The position numbers were made by a program, and so were the translations under genes. A stretch of DNA of 64,000 nt from the NCBI RefSeq assembly GCF_963678635.1, contig NC_087062.1:85274890-85338889 (forward strand), given 5' to 3'. The first letter of the stretch is position 1; the number at the start of each line of letters is the position of its first letter. This document shows, piece by piece, positions 21,621 through 32,745 of this stretch. This DNA comes from Symsagittifera roscoffensis. Its lineage: Eukaryota > Xenacoelomorpha > Acoela > Convolutidae. Below the pieces are notes generated by a model that saw nothing but the letters and a program-made list of their open reading frames with translations, did not search any database and had not been told where the DNA came from.

Positions 21621-23319
21621 GTATTTTAGAATGCACCAAATTAACGTCCTCGTCCATAAATTGATTTAAGGGGCAGGATGTTAACTTGGTTCTAAAATGG
21701 AAATTTCAGCCAATCAGAATCAAGCTTTTTACACGCAGCGCTTACCAAGTTCAATCCAACATTAATATTGGTAAGGAAGATCTTAACTTGGTCAAGTTAG
21801 GGGTAGGTTAAGTTGGTCCTTTAAAATTTTTAGCAATGTTCTTTTTTTACGTTAAAGGGTCCAAATTTTTAAGTATAATGTATTATTTATTATTAATAAC
21901 GAGTATACTTCAAACTTTAATTGAAATAAAAGTTATTCTTTAAGTTTTTTAGTGAAAAAGGGAAGAGTCTTTTCTTTATACGAATATTGATTATAACCAG
22001 GGGCGGATTTAGGGGGACGGGGGGATTTAGTTGTTCCTACTTTTGAACTAAGGATAAAATATTTGTGCTCGGTATGTTTTTTTAGCGTTTAAACGGTATT
22101 CACGCCTGAGCTCAAATTTAGTTCGAGTTTAAAAGCTATTTTAACTGTGATCATTTTTTTGTCAATTTATAGGAGTTTTAAATTTGTCAGTTCCTTGTTT
22201 AGGACAATTAAATGCTATATAACTCGTGCTATTAACGCGTAAGCTAGCAATTTAAGATGGCAAGCAATTTAAGATGGCTGTTTCAAAGGTGTTTAAAATT
22301 GACTTGGGGCAAGCTGCTTGGACTTGTGAATACTTTATTGGACGCCAACTACACTAAGCTTGTCAAATTTATATTTTCAATAGCGCGAAGGTTGAAGATT
22401 TTCTCTTTTTAATTTTATGGATTTTCCAATTTACAAAGATTTTATGAAAACTACTCCAAATATTTCTAGGGGCAATTCATCTTTTTTGGAATATTTAGAT
22501 TTGATTTAACTTTCGCAATAACACTCAATTTTATGCTGTTATTTCAACATTACACTTTAACTGTCTTAAAAATTTTTATCCTATTCAGTTGATGAAGTTT
22601 CCATTTTATTATTCATATCCGCTTGGTCAATATAAGTTTTAAACTAATGTTTTCCATCTGTTTTTTCTGATGTCTTACTGAATAAAGGTACCTAATCATC
22701 AAGTTTTTGAGTTTGCTAAGTTGAAACACGCTGTACGCAGAAAAGAAATTGTTGTTGTTTCGAAGAGAGGGAGGTAATATTTGTGCCCAGTGTGTTTTGA
22801 TTTTTTTTTATTTGATTTACTGTCCCCTTTTGATAGAATTTTCTAAACCATCTGAAAGGGAATGATTTTGAATACCCAGACTTTTATAAAAATGTTTTCA
22901 CCAGAGATTTTTTTTTTCCAGGAGATTGAGTTTGAGACTCCATGAACTAAAAAAAAATTTAAATGTGGATTTTGTTCAAAACGCCAGCAGACGCAAAATT
23001 TGTCTTTTTGTACATTTAATGGCTTGCTCGATGTGAAAATTTGAGAACAAAATCGATAAAAATTGCCGAAATTTTCAAAAATGCTTAGTTTCTTTTTCGC
23101 ATATAATTCAATAATTTTTTCTAAACTAAAATTTTTCATGGATGTTAACGGGTAGAAGGAACAATCAGGTTTTCGTCCTGATACGAGGACTCTTGTCTAT
23201 CTTTTGCTTTTGTTATCGCAGTTAAAATTTGGGGTTTTTATCTCTCTAGTTTTCGACGTTAAAGTTAACTTCTAGCTCTTAATTACAGGCCGCTTTACAT
23301 GCTGGAACCAGTTCTAAAC

Positions 23320-23734
23320 GGTGGCTTCCCTCATGCTTGAAGGTCCGAATGCTTGAAATTAATTTTAGCTTACTTTCAGCCAATTAGAATTGAGTATTCA
23401 AAATCTCAAAGTAAATCGCAAAAATCTCAAATTAAGAAAATAAATCCAGGCCATTAGTGTTAATATTGACCGATTAGATAAGAAGCAGATGAGTTTTCAA
23501 GACTGAAAAATTCTTATGATTTGACCTCATTAATCTTGATGATTATCTGAATAGTTTTGGGGTTGTAACCCGCAATTTGTAATATTTTTGATTATTTTCC
23601 ACTGATTTAATACATTTTCTGTTAATATTGACTTCGATTTTGTGAGAAAGGCATTTAGCCAATAGAAACGCTTAGAGATTTTGATTGGTTGAAATTTTTC
23701 AAGCATTCGGTCCTTCAAGCATGAGAACCCTCCC
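23320..23734. repeat. Inverted-repeat element M1, copy 1, with 9-bp target duplication
   Basis: Flanked by GTTCTAAAC (23311-23319) and GTTCTAATT (23735-23743), a 9-bp duplication with two mismatches. The ends read GGTGGCTTCCCTCATGC and, inverted, GGGAGGGTTCTCATGC. Each end carries two tandem copies of ATGCTTGAA about 15 bp apart, separated by GGWCCGA. The interior has no ORF. The second copy is at 47478-47845. Confidence 0.85.
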
Positions 23735-23747
23735 GTTCTAATTTAGT

Positions 23748-24092
23748 GTTTATAAACCAATTATATAATTGATAAGTTATCACTATAAAATATTACTAAC
23801 TAACCAATCATATTCCATCTCTAACATTGACACTTATTTGTAAGTGCTGAAACTACTTGCAGTTTCAGCACCAGAACAATTTAAATAAAACTTCGAATAC
23901 AATTGTTCTCCTTCTGGATAAACTCCAAGAACTAACTCGCATAAACCAGTATGCACTAGATCTATTGAGACTAGGAGATATAAGAGTAAGATTAAGATTG
24001 GTATTAGACTAAGAAGTTGCACGAATCTATCTGGCCGAAAATAAGATAGCGTGACGAGCAGATGGTGTACCTTGTCTGAAATTACTCTATAC
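23748..24092 (+). repeat. LTR-like dispersed repeat, copy 2 (solo)
   Basis: Homologous to 3468-3846 in the same orientation. No retroelement body adjoins it, so it is probably a solo LTR. Its right edge lies about 80 bp before the exon 3 acceptor of the host gene. Contains the conserved hairpin at 23844-23871. Confidence 0.5.
23844..23871 (+). repeat. Hairpin in LTR-like repeat, copy 2
   Basis: Arms GTGCTGAAACTAC and GCAGTTTCAGCAC. Relative to copy 1, one T-A pair has become C-G by changes on both arms; one other pair has become A-C. Confidence 0.75.
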
Positions 24093-24175
24093 TCCAATAG
24101 GTCATAACTCGATACTCGGTTACTTTCGGCTATCTAGCGTGAGTCTTATGGATAAAATGAAATTACCTGTTCTAG

Positions 24176-24353
24176 AATGCAGAACTTCTTCAGCGACAGG
24201 TTATAACGAGCCGAATTACCCTGTCTATGAATTAATTTCGCCCCCCGAGCCATCTTCCAAAAGAAACAAGACTTCTCGTGGAGGTCTTGTGAATGATCCT
24301 GTGATTCATCGAGTCAAACAACTCATGAAAACGAGCGAGCGCGAAAATTACAT
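24176..24353 (+). CDS. Unknown multi-exon gene, exon 3
   Basis: The acceptor CCTGTTCTAG and donor AT|GTCAGT bound 178 nt. The entry phase completes a Glu codon from exon 2. It encodes a Pro/Ser-rich linker (Ile-Ser-Pro-Pro-Glu-Pro-Ser-Ser-Lys) then a more ordered basic stretch with His-Arg-Val-Lys-Gln-Leu-Met-Lys. It exits in phase 2. An alternative acceptor (AATGCAG seven bases on) would break phase. Confidence 0.55.
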
Positions 24354-24827
24354 GTCAGTTTTTTTTACAATTTTTTTATTTCAAAATTGGTGGTTCGGAG
24401 TCAACAAAATTTCAGTTAGTTGCGGGTTTTCATACAAAAAAGGGGTTGCGGGTTTTCACATAAAAAAACTTGATCAAAAAATTTAGAAGTGCACCTTGAA
24501 AAAGTTTCGATTTTCTTGCGAACGAGCCCTTGGACTGACGCCCCTTTCCATGTAAGTATTTTCCTAAAGATTCCTACTACGATTTTTTTGACGACATCTA
24601 GTTTTGGTCGAACAGCCCTAAGCTTTTAGAAAGTTTTAGCAGCACAGGACAGGATCTTCGTAGTAGGATTTTAGGAGAGCTCTCGAAATTAATTTGCACC
24701 CCACCCCATAGAAAATGCTAGATCTGCACCTGCCTTCTTTAATTCTGCTAAATTAAAATTTAGCTAAAGCCTCGTTTATATTGGACTGTTTCATTGAAAG
24801 ATTGCTATTACTTCACCGCATTTTTAG

Positions 24828-25197
24828 CCCTCATTACAAAGATTTTGGCAAACTGTTCGAGGCTAATCGCAACCCGCTTGCTAGCCGATCTCTGAATTCA
24901 GCTTCTGAGCTCAACTTCGAACTGAACGCAGGTCACTCCAAATCAATTCACGCTTCGGTTCGTCAACGAGACAACCCGATGTGTTTCTCGGTGACAGAAG
25001 CATGTAAAGGAGGTCCGACTCTGGAACCCAAGCGGGTAGTAGCACCTCGTGTTGAGGTTCCGATTACGAATCCTGTGAAACAAGTAGTAGACGAATACGC
25101 AGCACCGAAGGCTTCCAAAATGAAGTCCATGGATGGCTCAAGATCTGACCAAAGCAAATGTGAAAGTGCTTCGTCATCAGGAACAGAGCGAAAAAAG
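24828..25197 (+). CDS. Unknown multi-exon gene, exon 4
   Basis: The acceptor CGCATTTTTAG and donor AAAAAG|GTACTT bound 370 nt. The entry base completes an Ile codon. It encodes Asn/Ser/Leu-rich then basic, Pro/Val-rich sequence, ending in a Ser-Ser-Ser and Lys-Lys tail. It is GC-richer than the flanking intron, as expected of coding DNA. It exits in phase 0. Confidence 0.6.
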
Positions 25198-26239
25198 GTA
25201 CTTTACACTATAATCTGAAGTTCTACCGCCAACATCGGTTTTTTAAATGGGACAATTTATTTAGTCTTTTAGAGAACTTTGCCCAAATGGTATACCAAAT
25301 CAGACAATGTACTTCATCAAAGAAAAGAAGGCTCCATTTTGGAATCGCTAAAAGCAGTCCCTTCTCTATTTTGGATTCCGCTTACAAAATTGTCTAGTAA
25401 AGTGTACAATTTTTCTGGTGCCTAAAAAGGTGGATTTATTTAACCTATTGAACATAGTTCTTTTTTTAGTGGACGATTACATAATTTAACTCTAGTGGTA
25501 AGTGTTGTAGATGATGCTTAACTTGTTGTGTAATCTGAATATCATTTTCATCAACCTTGTCTGTAGTTTTGCATGTTATCACAAGACCCCCAACAAGTCA
25601 GTTTTAGTGATTCCTAATCTGCACTAATAAAATCTAATAAGTCAAATGCCTATGCTGCGTTTTGGAATCAGGCTCTATCAAAAATTCTGTCATCTAGAAC
25701 AACTTAAACTTTCGTTTTTGCTAACTAATTTTTTTCACAATTAAAAGTTTACTAAAATTTTTCAAGGTTAACGGGTTTGTTAGTCCAGATCGAATTTGGT
25801 GTATATTGGAGGCAATAGGTGCCCTTAGAATAAATGGGTATCCCGAAACAGTACCAAAGAGGGACCCTTTGGGTGGTCAGGGTTCGAATACCGCATCTGC
25901 TCCTTTCCTAAAACGGCTGCTCGTTATAACGTCATTTCAATTTTAGATTAACGTCTCCAAATTCAGCCAATTTTTGAAGCTCGTAAAGACCCTTTAGTTC
26001 AAATAATATTTTAAAAAAAATTTGGAAGTTATTTTGGAAGGTTAGATTAGTCATTTTTTCCTCCATGTATTTTATCAAAATCTTGCTATCTACATACATT
26101 CTGAATTCGCGTGCATTCTGAATTTGCGTACATTCTGAATTTTCGATGCTCCTATCTGAAAAAAGGCTACAGCAAATAAGTCAACTAAAAACATAATCTG
26201 CAAAGCTGTGACTTTTACTGGTCATCAGATGATTTTTAG
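25198..26239 (+). other. Intron 4 of the unknown gene
   Basis: Begins GTACTT and ends GATTTTTAG. No recognisable element; the string CATTCTGAATT recurs near 26097-26140. Confidence 0.4.
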
Positions 26240-26470
26240 GTTCGATTTGACATCGAGTATCTTCTTTCAAGCAACTCGCATCCTTCTCAGCGCAATTCAC
26301 AATCGTCGCTGCGTTCGAACCATCTGTCGTGTAGTCCTAAAAAGTCCACTTTGATTGCACAACAAGCGTCACGTGTCAAAACTCTACCAAAGGCCAGAGG
26401 TCAAGGAAATTCCAGGGCCGCCGGTTCGAAACATAGTCCACGTGGAATCAGCGAGTGCGATTTAGTGGTG
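26240..26470 (+). CDS. Unknown multi-exon gene, exon 5
   Basis: A 231-nt open stretch between GATTTTTAG and GTG|GTAATT, phase 0 at both ends. It is Ser/Arg/Lys-rich (Ser-Pro-Lys-Lys-Ser and Lys-Ala-Arg-Gly-Gln motifs), consistent with a nuclear or cytoskeletal disordered region, but no domain is recognisable. If the donor is not used, the frame reads on to a TGA at 26576-26578. Confidence 0.55.
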
Positions 26471-26991
26471 GTAATTTACATGGTCAACAGACTGATTGAG
26501 CAACTTTATGGAATCGAGAACTTTTTGGATGCCGAAACTAAATCGTATGTAGATTTTATTCAAAAAAATCCCATATGATAAAATTAAAGAATTTTTATTT
26601 TGAGAGAGCGTAAGTGTTTTTCCGGGTTTCAAACTTACAAAACTACTATTTTCATTCAACATATCAGTTGTTTCTTATTTGAAATTTGTTTCCTTCTATA
26701 AAGATAGGCGCTTAAGTTTTGTGTCAGTTAAGTTGCCCTTAGATTACTCTCCTGAATCTGAAAAAACTGGCTACCTTCAATAATTAGTTTCTAAAAATAT
26801 TTGCTTTTGACTTTTTTTGGTGTTGGCATTACAAATAACACTCCTGGCTACCTTCAGATATTAGTTTTTTTGATGTTTTGTTGGCATTACAAAATCATAT
26901 TTTTGCTTTTTCTGGCGTTAAAGTGGTGGAAATTAAGAAAGTAATGAACGGTTTAGCTCTAAGTAAAAACATTACTATAATTGTTTTTCAG

Positions 26992-27012
26992 TTGGTATCA
27001 ATTGTCAATTGA
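26992..27012 (+). CDS. Possible terminal exon of the unknown gene
   Basis: After the acceptor ATAATTGTTTTTCAG, a phase-0 join gives six codons and then TGA at 27010-27012. It is the first well-formed acceptor after exon 5. Such a short exon is weakly supported, and the gene may continue elsewhere. Confidence 0.2.
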   Translation: MVSIVN

Positions 27013-27988
27013 GCATAACAAATTAGGAGATGGTTGAAACTTCTGGTTTAATTTTTTTGCTTATTTTAGACTGTTTGAAACGAATGTGAGACTGCCCTTG
27101 ATGTTCTTCTTCAACTATCTCCGATCGAAGAGTTGCCATCATTGATACCGCAGACAAGCTGGCAAAACTAGTTTTTTTTATGCACACCTTGTCTACAAAA
27201 TTGTATTACATTAATAACATTTTTACAAGGCACTTTTTAATGATAAAATATAAAACTGTAATACCTTGTTGGGAATTGGAAGAAATTTTGAAATAGTTTG
27301 TGCTTCCATGTTTTTGTTCCGACCATTGAAAATGGGGAGGAACTTTGTTTCCGGGTGTTTTTTTTTGTGTGTTTTCCACGCAAAATCAGGGGCCTGCTAC
27401 AAATTATCATCGGAATAGATTGAGTGATATATCCTGTCAAAGCCCATTAGGTTTTGATTCAAACGGCATTATAAAATTCTCAAAAAATTGTCCCAATTTC
27501 GAGAGAAAACTGGTCCAAATTATTTTAGTTTTTGAGCAGTAAGCCGTACTGTAAGCGAGCAGGATTGTTTGAAAAGGATAAGCCGTGAAACTTTAGCTTT
27601 GCTCCAGTAAAATTTTGTTTCATAGTTTTTCTTAGCGCCTTCTTGGAAATGAAAAAAAACAAGACATTTTTATAATGCTTTTTCGTTTGTCCTGTCATTT
27701 CAAAGAGCAATTGTTGTCCAATTTGCCAATTTTACTATGACTTTCGTTCAGATCTTTTTTTGTACCACTCGCAAAAAAGGACAATAATTAAAAAAGGAAT
27801 CACTTGTAATTTTTGAAAAGTATGGTCGGAACATTCTGTGCTAATTTGCACAGCAAACGGCTATCCTTTTTATCGTTTCAAATTTTGAAGAATGAACAGA
27901 AACGCCTGATTCATATTTCATTTTCAGACCATTTTATATGATCAAATTAATTGTGTTTTCTCGTTTCACATTTTATGTTTATGATCAT
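27013..27988. other. Gene-free stretch
   Basis: No supportable frame. At about 27815-27880 lies an inverted copy of the 60-bp CGGAACATTCTGTGCT repeat also found near 4187 and 63628. Confidence 0.4.
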
Positions 27989-27997
27989 CTTAGAGCT

Positions 27998-28454
27998 GGG
28001 TCTAGGACAACAAGCCGACGGGATTTCAAGCCGAAGGGACTTCAGGCCGAAAATTAAACTTTACAAGCACCTCAAATCATTATTTTTTCATCTGTAAAAC
28101 GTTGCTTGTCAAAATCATAGGCTATTTTACTCCATAATAAGCGTTATTTTTGACAATGAATCACTTGGGATTGGCATCCGTTAATAATATCAGCCGGTTT
28201 TTGAAATGCATAAATTATAGACAAGAAAATTACCTTCAACCGTGTTTTATTCTTCAACTTTCCTAAACATCATTTGGAGGCTTAAATTTAATGAAAACGC
28301 TAATAATTACCGAATAAAGATCATGAAATTGAGAAATTCTTCGAAAAAATTTTCAAATTAATCATATTTCATGACTTGGAGAGACAATTTTCGGCTTGAA
28401 GTCCCTAATTTTATGATTCGGTTTGAAGTGCCGTCGGCTTGATGTCCGGCACCC
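27998..28454. repeat. Inverted-repeat element M2, copy A, with perfect 9-bp target duplication
   Basis: CTTAGAGCT is present at 27989-27997 and 28455-28463. Both ends begin GGGT when read inward (GGGTCTAGGAC and GGGTGCCGGAC). Each end holds three copies of an ACTTCAAGCCGAA-type motif; on the left they are spaced 15-16 bp. The interior is about 300 bp without an ORF and is shared along its length with copy B (41168-41563), which is inverted. Confidence 0.9.
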
Positions 28455-28659
28455 CTTAGAGCTGAGCTCAAATATAAAAGATTTAACTTGAAATTATTTT
28501 TCGCCGAGTAGATGATTGGAGTTGAATTATTACTCTAATTTAAATAGTTAAGAATCCCTTAAATAGATACACTGTTTTATCTGTATTCTTAGGCTTAGTG
28601 ATTACGCAGCGATTGTATTTAGTCTCAAAACAAGTCCAATGTGAAGAATAAGTTATTGT

Positions 28660-28805
28660 TCCGTTTTTCGAAGAAAACGGAATATTTATGCTCGGTGTGG
28701 TTTTTTTATTCAGTCAATTTTCGCCGATCGAAATAATAGTTTTCGACAAAAAATTTTTATACCCCATTGGAGGTATCGACTTCCCGAGTTCAAATAAAAA
28801 AAAAC
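28660..28805 (+). repeat. Dispersed repeat F, copy 1
   Basis: Contains TTCGAAGAAAACGGAATAT, TTCGCCGATC and ATAATAGTTTT-GAC blocks. Matching blocks appear inverted at about 39000-39150 and direct at about 39500-39580. Confidence 0.7.
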
Positions 28806-28872
28806 TAATGTTATTTCACACCGATACGCTCGACTTGGAAAAACGTAAAAATGAAAAACTTTCGTCTTTGCT

Positions 28873-29072
28873 NNNNNNNNNNNNNNNNNNNNNNNNNNNN
28901 NNNNNNNNNNNNNNNNNNNNNNNNNNNNNNNNNNNNNNNNNNNNNNNNNNNNNNNNNNNNNNNNNNNNNNNNNNNNNNNNNNNNNNNNNNNNNNNNNNNN
29001 NNNNNNNNNNNNNNNNNNNNNNNNNNNNNNNNNNNNNNNNNNNNNNNNNNNNNNNNNNNNNNNNNNNNNNNN
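28873..29072. other. Assembly gap of 200 N
   Basis: Exactly 200 N, a conventional scaffold-gap length. Apparent frames running through it are artefacts. The sequence resuming at 29073 is the middle of the repeat that also occurs at 31069, so the gap lies within a repeated block. Confidence 0.95.
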
Positions 29073-29201
29073 GGACTAAACATTCCATGGAGGTCAAGTA
29101 TCAAAACGCAGTATGTCCTTTGTTCCCAATAAATTAATTTGGTTTAATTTTATTCCCAAACATTCAATTTAAAACTCCTTATTCATGCGCGATGAAGTTA
29201 A

Positions 29202-29570
29202 TTGTTCTGTGTAAGAATTGAAAAATCAAAAAACCGCGCTTTAAAAATGCAATTCATCAAGGATATCATTCCAATGCAACAAATAGGAAGAAGATTACCA
29301 ATTCACCTCCAAAAACGCGTGGAGAAAGAACTGAAGAATTTGATAGACCAAAAACACATCAAAAACTTGACAATTATTCGGAGAAATATTTCTTTAATCC
29401 GATTGCAGTAACAAAAAAAGGACCAAACAGCAATTATCAAATTTCCAACCTTGCATTGCTACTCTCGACATTACTGCAGAATTCATTAAAACGAAAGAAA
29501 AACAACCGACACTTTTTTCAACACGAAAAAACAATGCAATTGTAGCCTAAATGGAGGCCCAGGAAACTAC
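29202..29570 (+). pseudogene. Ty3/gypsy reverse transcriptase N-terminal fragment, copy 1
   Basis: The frame from 29202 encodes the conserved start of RT (Pro-Ile-His-Leu-Gln, then Leu-Ile-Asp-Gln-Lys-His-Ile), which also occurs in the Ty3 element at 59211-60557. It breaks by frameshift after about 65 residues and the catalytic blocks are missing. Confidence 0.8.
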
Positions 29571-30834
29571 TGAAAACTTAATGTATGAAACAAAGAAGTT
29601 CAATTACTTGAAATCCAAAATTTACTCTTTTAGTTTACTTTGTTTTTAGCTTAGATCGACTGGCTTAAGGCCATACGAGAGTATTGCGAACTGAATGAAC
29701 AAATGACCTATCTCATAACAGCGCCTATGACCTTGACAATAATTAGATCACAATACAGATAACATATTTACATAGCGCAAATGATGTGAATAATTGCAGC
29801 AGTAGTATAGACTATGTTTAAGCTCAAAGTTACTGCAACCGAAGTACTACACACTGACAAAGCTTCTAATTTCGCTGTTAGTTTCGTCTGGGATATTTGG
29901 GTTGGAGGTCAAGTATCAAATTGCAGTATGTCCTCTTTTCTCAATAAATTAATTGGGTTTGATTTTATTCCCAAACATTCAATTTAAAACTCCTAATTCA
30001 TGCGCGATGAAGTTAATTTTTCTGTGCTTATAATCCACATAGGTTGTACGTACTCGTGCTGAACATGCACTTTGCGTGCTGCGCGTGTTGTATTTTTCAC
30101 GCTTTTTTGTTTTATTGGTAGCTGATCTCTTTAGCTCCAACTTCATGACTGACTTCAGGTTCTTTGGTGGGACCTCAGATATTCTCATCACTTAGTACTC
30201 GAGTTCACTCTTTTTATTCTTTCCTACTCTTTTTCCGGCGTCCACCTTTAGAAAGGTTATCCCGGGTCCTCTGCAGCACATCTGGAGTCTGGTTAGGTTA
30301 GTTTTTACCCAGGCATATTTTTACCCAGCTTCGACACAGTGATACTGGGCTTGATATTTGCCTTCGGTTTGTTTTTTCTTCTCGTCCTCTAGCCCTGACT
30401 CCTAACTATTCAACCAATTTTTCAGTTGCAAGATTTTGCAAACTTGATATTTATTGTGCAATTCTTACATGACTCCTTTAGCTGGGTATTTTCTTCATGT
30501 TACAAAGAAAACAATGTTCTAGCACCTTATTGACTGGGATGATTAAACGCGAGGCACGTCAGTGGTTGAAAAAAAAAGTTGAAAAAGATTTCCGATAACT
30601 TGAAAACCAACCAAAACATTTTTGAAACTGATGTCGTAGGGTAGGTGAATTTTCATGAATCGACCACGAGCAATACACGGGTTGAACTAACATCAATTGC
30701 AATTTTTTTTTTGAAAAAAGGGAATTCTTTAATAATGAGAGGTATTGCGGATTTGCCGCTTAGATTAATTTGCCGATTCATTTGCCGATTTGCTGTTCTC
30801 AAATAATCAGGTCTTAGGCGTTGGTCCACTGCAA

Positions 30835-31082
30835 TTGCAGGTTCAAGAAGCCCACTGTTTTTCCTAAACGAGAAAACAGCAAAAAGACTCCGACAACTGA
30901 CAAATTGGCAAACTTTAAGTATATCCCGACGGAAGATGCTGCAAGAAAGTTGGCCTGCTACAATGGAAAACACATCTTCCCAAAAGGACGAATAATAATT
31001 TTGGTATAGTCAGTAGGGTGGACCATACAGTCTGCGCCATTCTTAATTGTAGATGTCAAAAAGCAAACATCATCGGACTAAA
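30835..31082 (+). pseudogene. Ty3/gypsy protease fragment
   Basis: Encodes a degenerate active-site region followed by Leu-Ala-Cys-Tyr-Asn-Gly-Lys, Pro-Lys-Gly-Arg and Ile-Gln-Ser-Ala-Pro, matching the protease part of the 55-62 kb Ty3 element. An in-frame TAG interrupts it. It ends at the recurrent CATTCC|ATGG junction. Confidence 0.75.
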
Positions 31083-32034
31083 CATTCCATGGAGGTCAAG
31101 TATCAAAATGCAGTATGTCCTTTTTTCCCAGTAAATTAATTTGGTTTAATTTTATTCCCAAACATTCAATTTTAAACTCCTAATTCATGCGCGATGAAGT
31201 AAATTGTCTTGTGCTTATAATCCACATAGGTTGTACGTACTGGCGCTGAACATGCACTTTGCGTGCTGCGCAGACTGTAATTTTCAGTCTTTTTGTCTTT
31301 TTGGTCGCTGAACTCATTAGCTCCAACTTCATGACTGACTTCAGTTACTTTGGTGGGACCTCAGATATTCTCATTACCTAGTACTCGAGTTCACTCTTTT
31401 TATTCTTTCCTATTCTTTTTCCGGCGTCCACCATTAGAAAGGTTATACCGGGTCCTCTGCAGCACATCTGGAGTCTGGCTAGGTTAGTTTTTACCCAGAC
31501 ATATTTTTACCCAGCTTCGATACAGTGATATTGGGCCTGATATTTGCCTTCTGTTTGTTTATTCTTCTCGTCCTCTAGCCCTGACTCCAAATTATTCAAT
31601 CACTTTTTCTGTCGCAAAATTTTGCAAACTTGACATTTAAAATGCAGTTCTTACAAGACTCCTTTAGCTGGGTATTTTTCTTCATGTTACAAAGAAAACT
31701 ATGTTCTAGCACCTTATTGACTGGGATGATTAAACACGAGGCACGTCAATGGTTGAAAAAAAAGTTGAAAAAGATTTCCGATAACATAAAAGCCAACCAA
31801 AACACTTTTGAAACTGATGTTGTAGGGTAGATGATTTTTCATGACTCGCCCACGAGCAATACACGGGTTGAACTAACATCAATTGCAGCATTTTTTTTTT
31901 GAAAAATGGGAATTCTTTAATAATGTGCCTTATTGCCGATTTGCCGCTTAGAATAATTTTCCGATTCATTTGCCGATTTGCTGTTCTCAAATAATCGGGT
32001 CTTAGGCGTTGGTCCACTACAATTGCAGGTTCAA

Positions 32035-32745
32035 GAAGCCCACTGTTTTTCCGAAACGAGAAAACAGCTAAAAACTCCAGACAACTGACTTATTGACAAA
32101 CTTTAGGTATATCCCGCCGGAAGATGCTTTAAGTAAGTTGGCCTGCTATAAAGGAAAACACATCTTCCCGAAAGGACGAATAATAATGGCTGTAGAGTCA
32201 GGAGGGTGGACCATACAGTCTGCGCCATTCTTAATTGTAGATGTCAAAAAAGCAACATCATCGGACTAAACATTCTATAAAAAATTGGCATCATGTTAGT
32301 CCAAGAAAAATCAAAACATTACTAGATATTCAACCTAAAAGATTTAGAAAGTTCCGACCAAGAAATAAAGCAATGAGTCAAAAACTGTTTTAAACAGTTA
32401 TGTGTAAGAATTGAAAAATCAAAAAACCGCGCATTAAAAACGCAATTTATCAAGAATATCATTCCAATGCAACAAATAAGAAGAAGAATACCAATTCACC
32501 TCCAAAAACGTGTGGAAAAAGAACTGAACAAATTGATAGACCAAAAACACATCAAAAAACTTGACAATTATTTGGAGAAGAATTTCATTAGTCCAATTGT
32601 AGTAACGGAAAAAGGACCAAACTGCAATTATCAAATTTCCAACCTTGAATTGCTACTCGACAAAACTGCAGAATTCATTAAAATGAAAGAAAAAGAACCG
32701 ACACTATTTTCAACACGAAAAAACAATGCAACTGTAGCCTAAATG
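32035..32745 (+). pseudogene. Ty3/gypsy protease-RT fragment, most complete copy
   Basis: Carries the protease segment (Leu-Ala-Cys-Tyr-Lys-Gly-Lys; Ile-Gln-Ser-Ala-Pro) and continues without the deletion into the RT start (Pro-Ile-His-Leu-Gln-Lys-Arg-Val-Glu-Lys-Glu-Leu; Leu-Ile-Asp-Gln-Lys-His-Ile). Multiple stops and frame changes. The sequence diverges after the block equivalent to Phe-Ile-Ser-Pro-Ile-Val. Confidence 0.8.

Larger units (their letters stand above)
21621..24175 (+). other. Intron 2 of the unknown gene
   Basis: A 2.55-kb intron, GT at 21621 and AG at 24174-24175. It holds an AT-rich left part with the string GGGGCGGATTTAGGGGG near 22000 (a hAT-like end), an inverted-repeat element (23320-23734) and, only 4 bp further on, an LTR-like repeat (23748-24092). 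Confidence 0.5.

Noticed and set aside
28688-29137. Frames of 93-149 codons spanning the N run
   Set aside because: They exist only because N codons are not stops; the 200 N are a scaffold gap.
30835-31009. Functional protease ORF in the 29-34 kb block
   Set aside because: An in-frame TAG, a lost active-site triplet and truncation at a deletion junction show it is a fragment.
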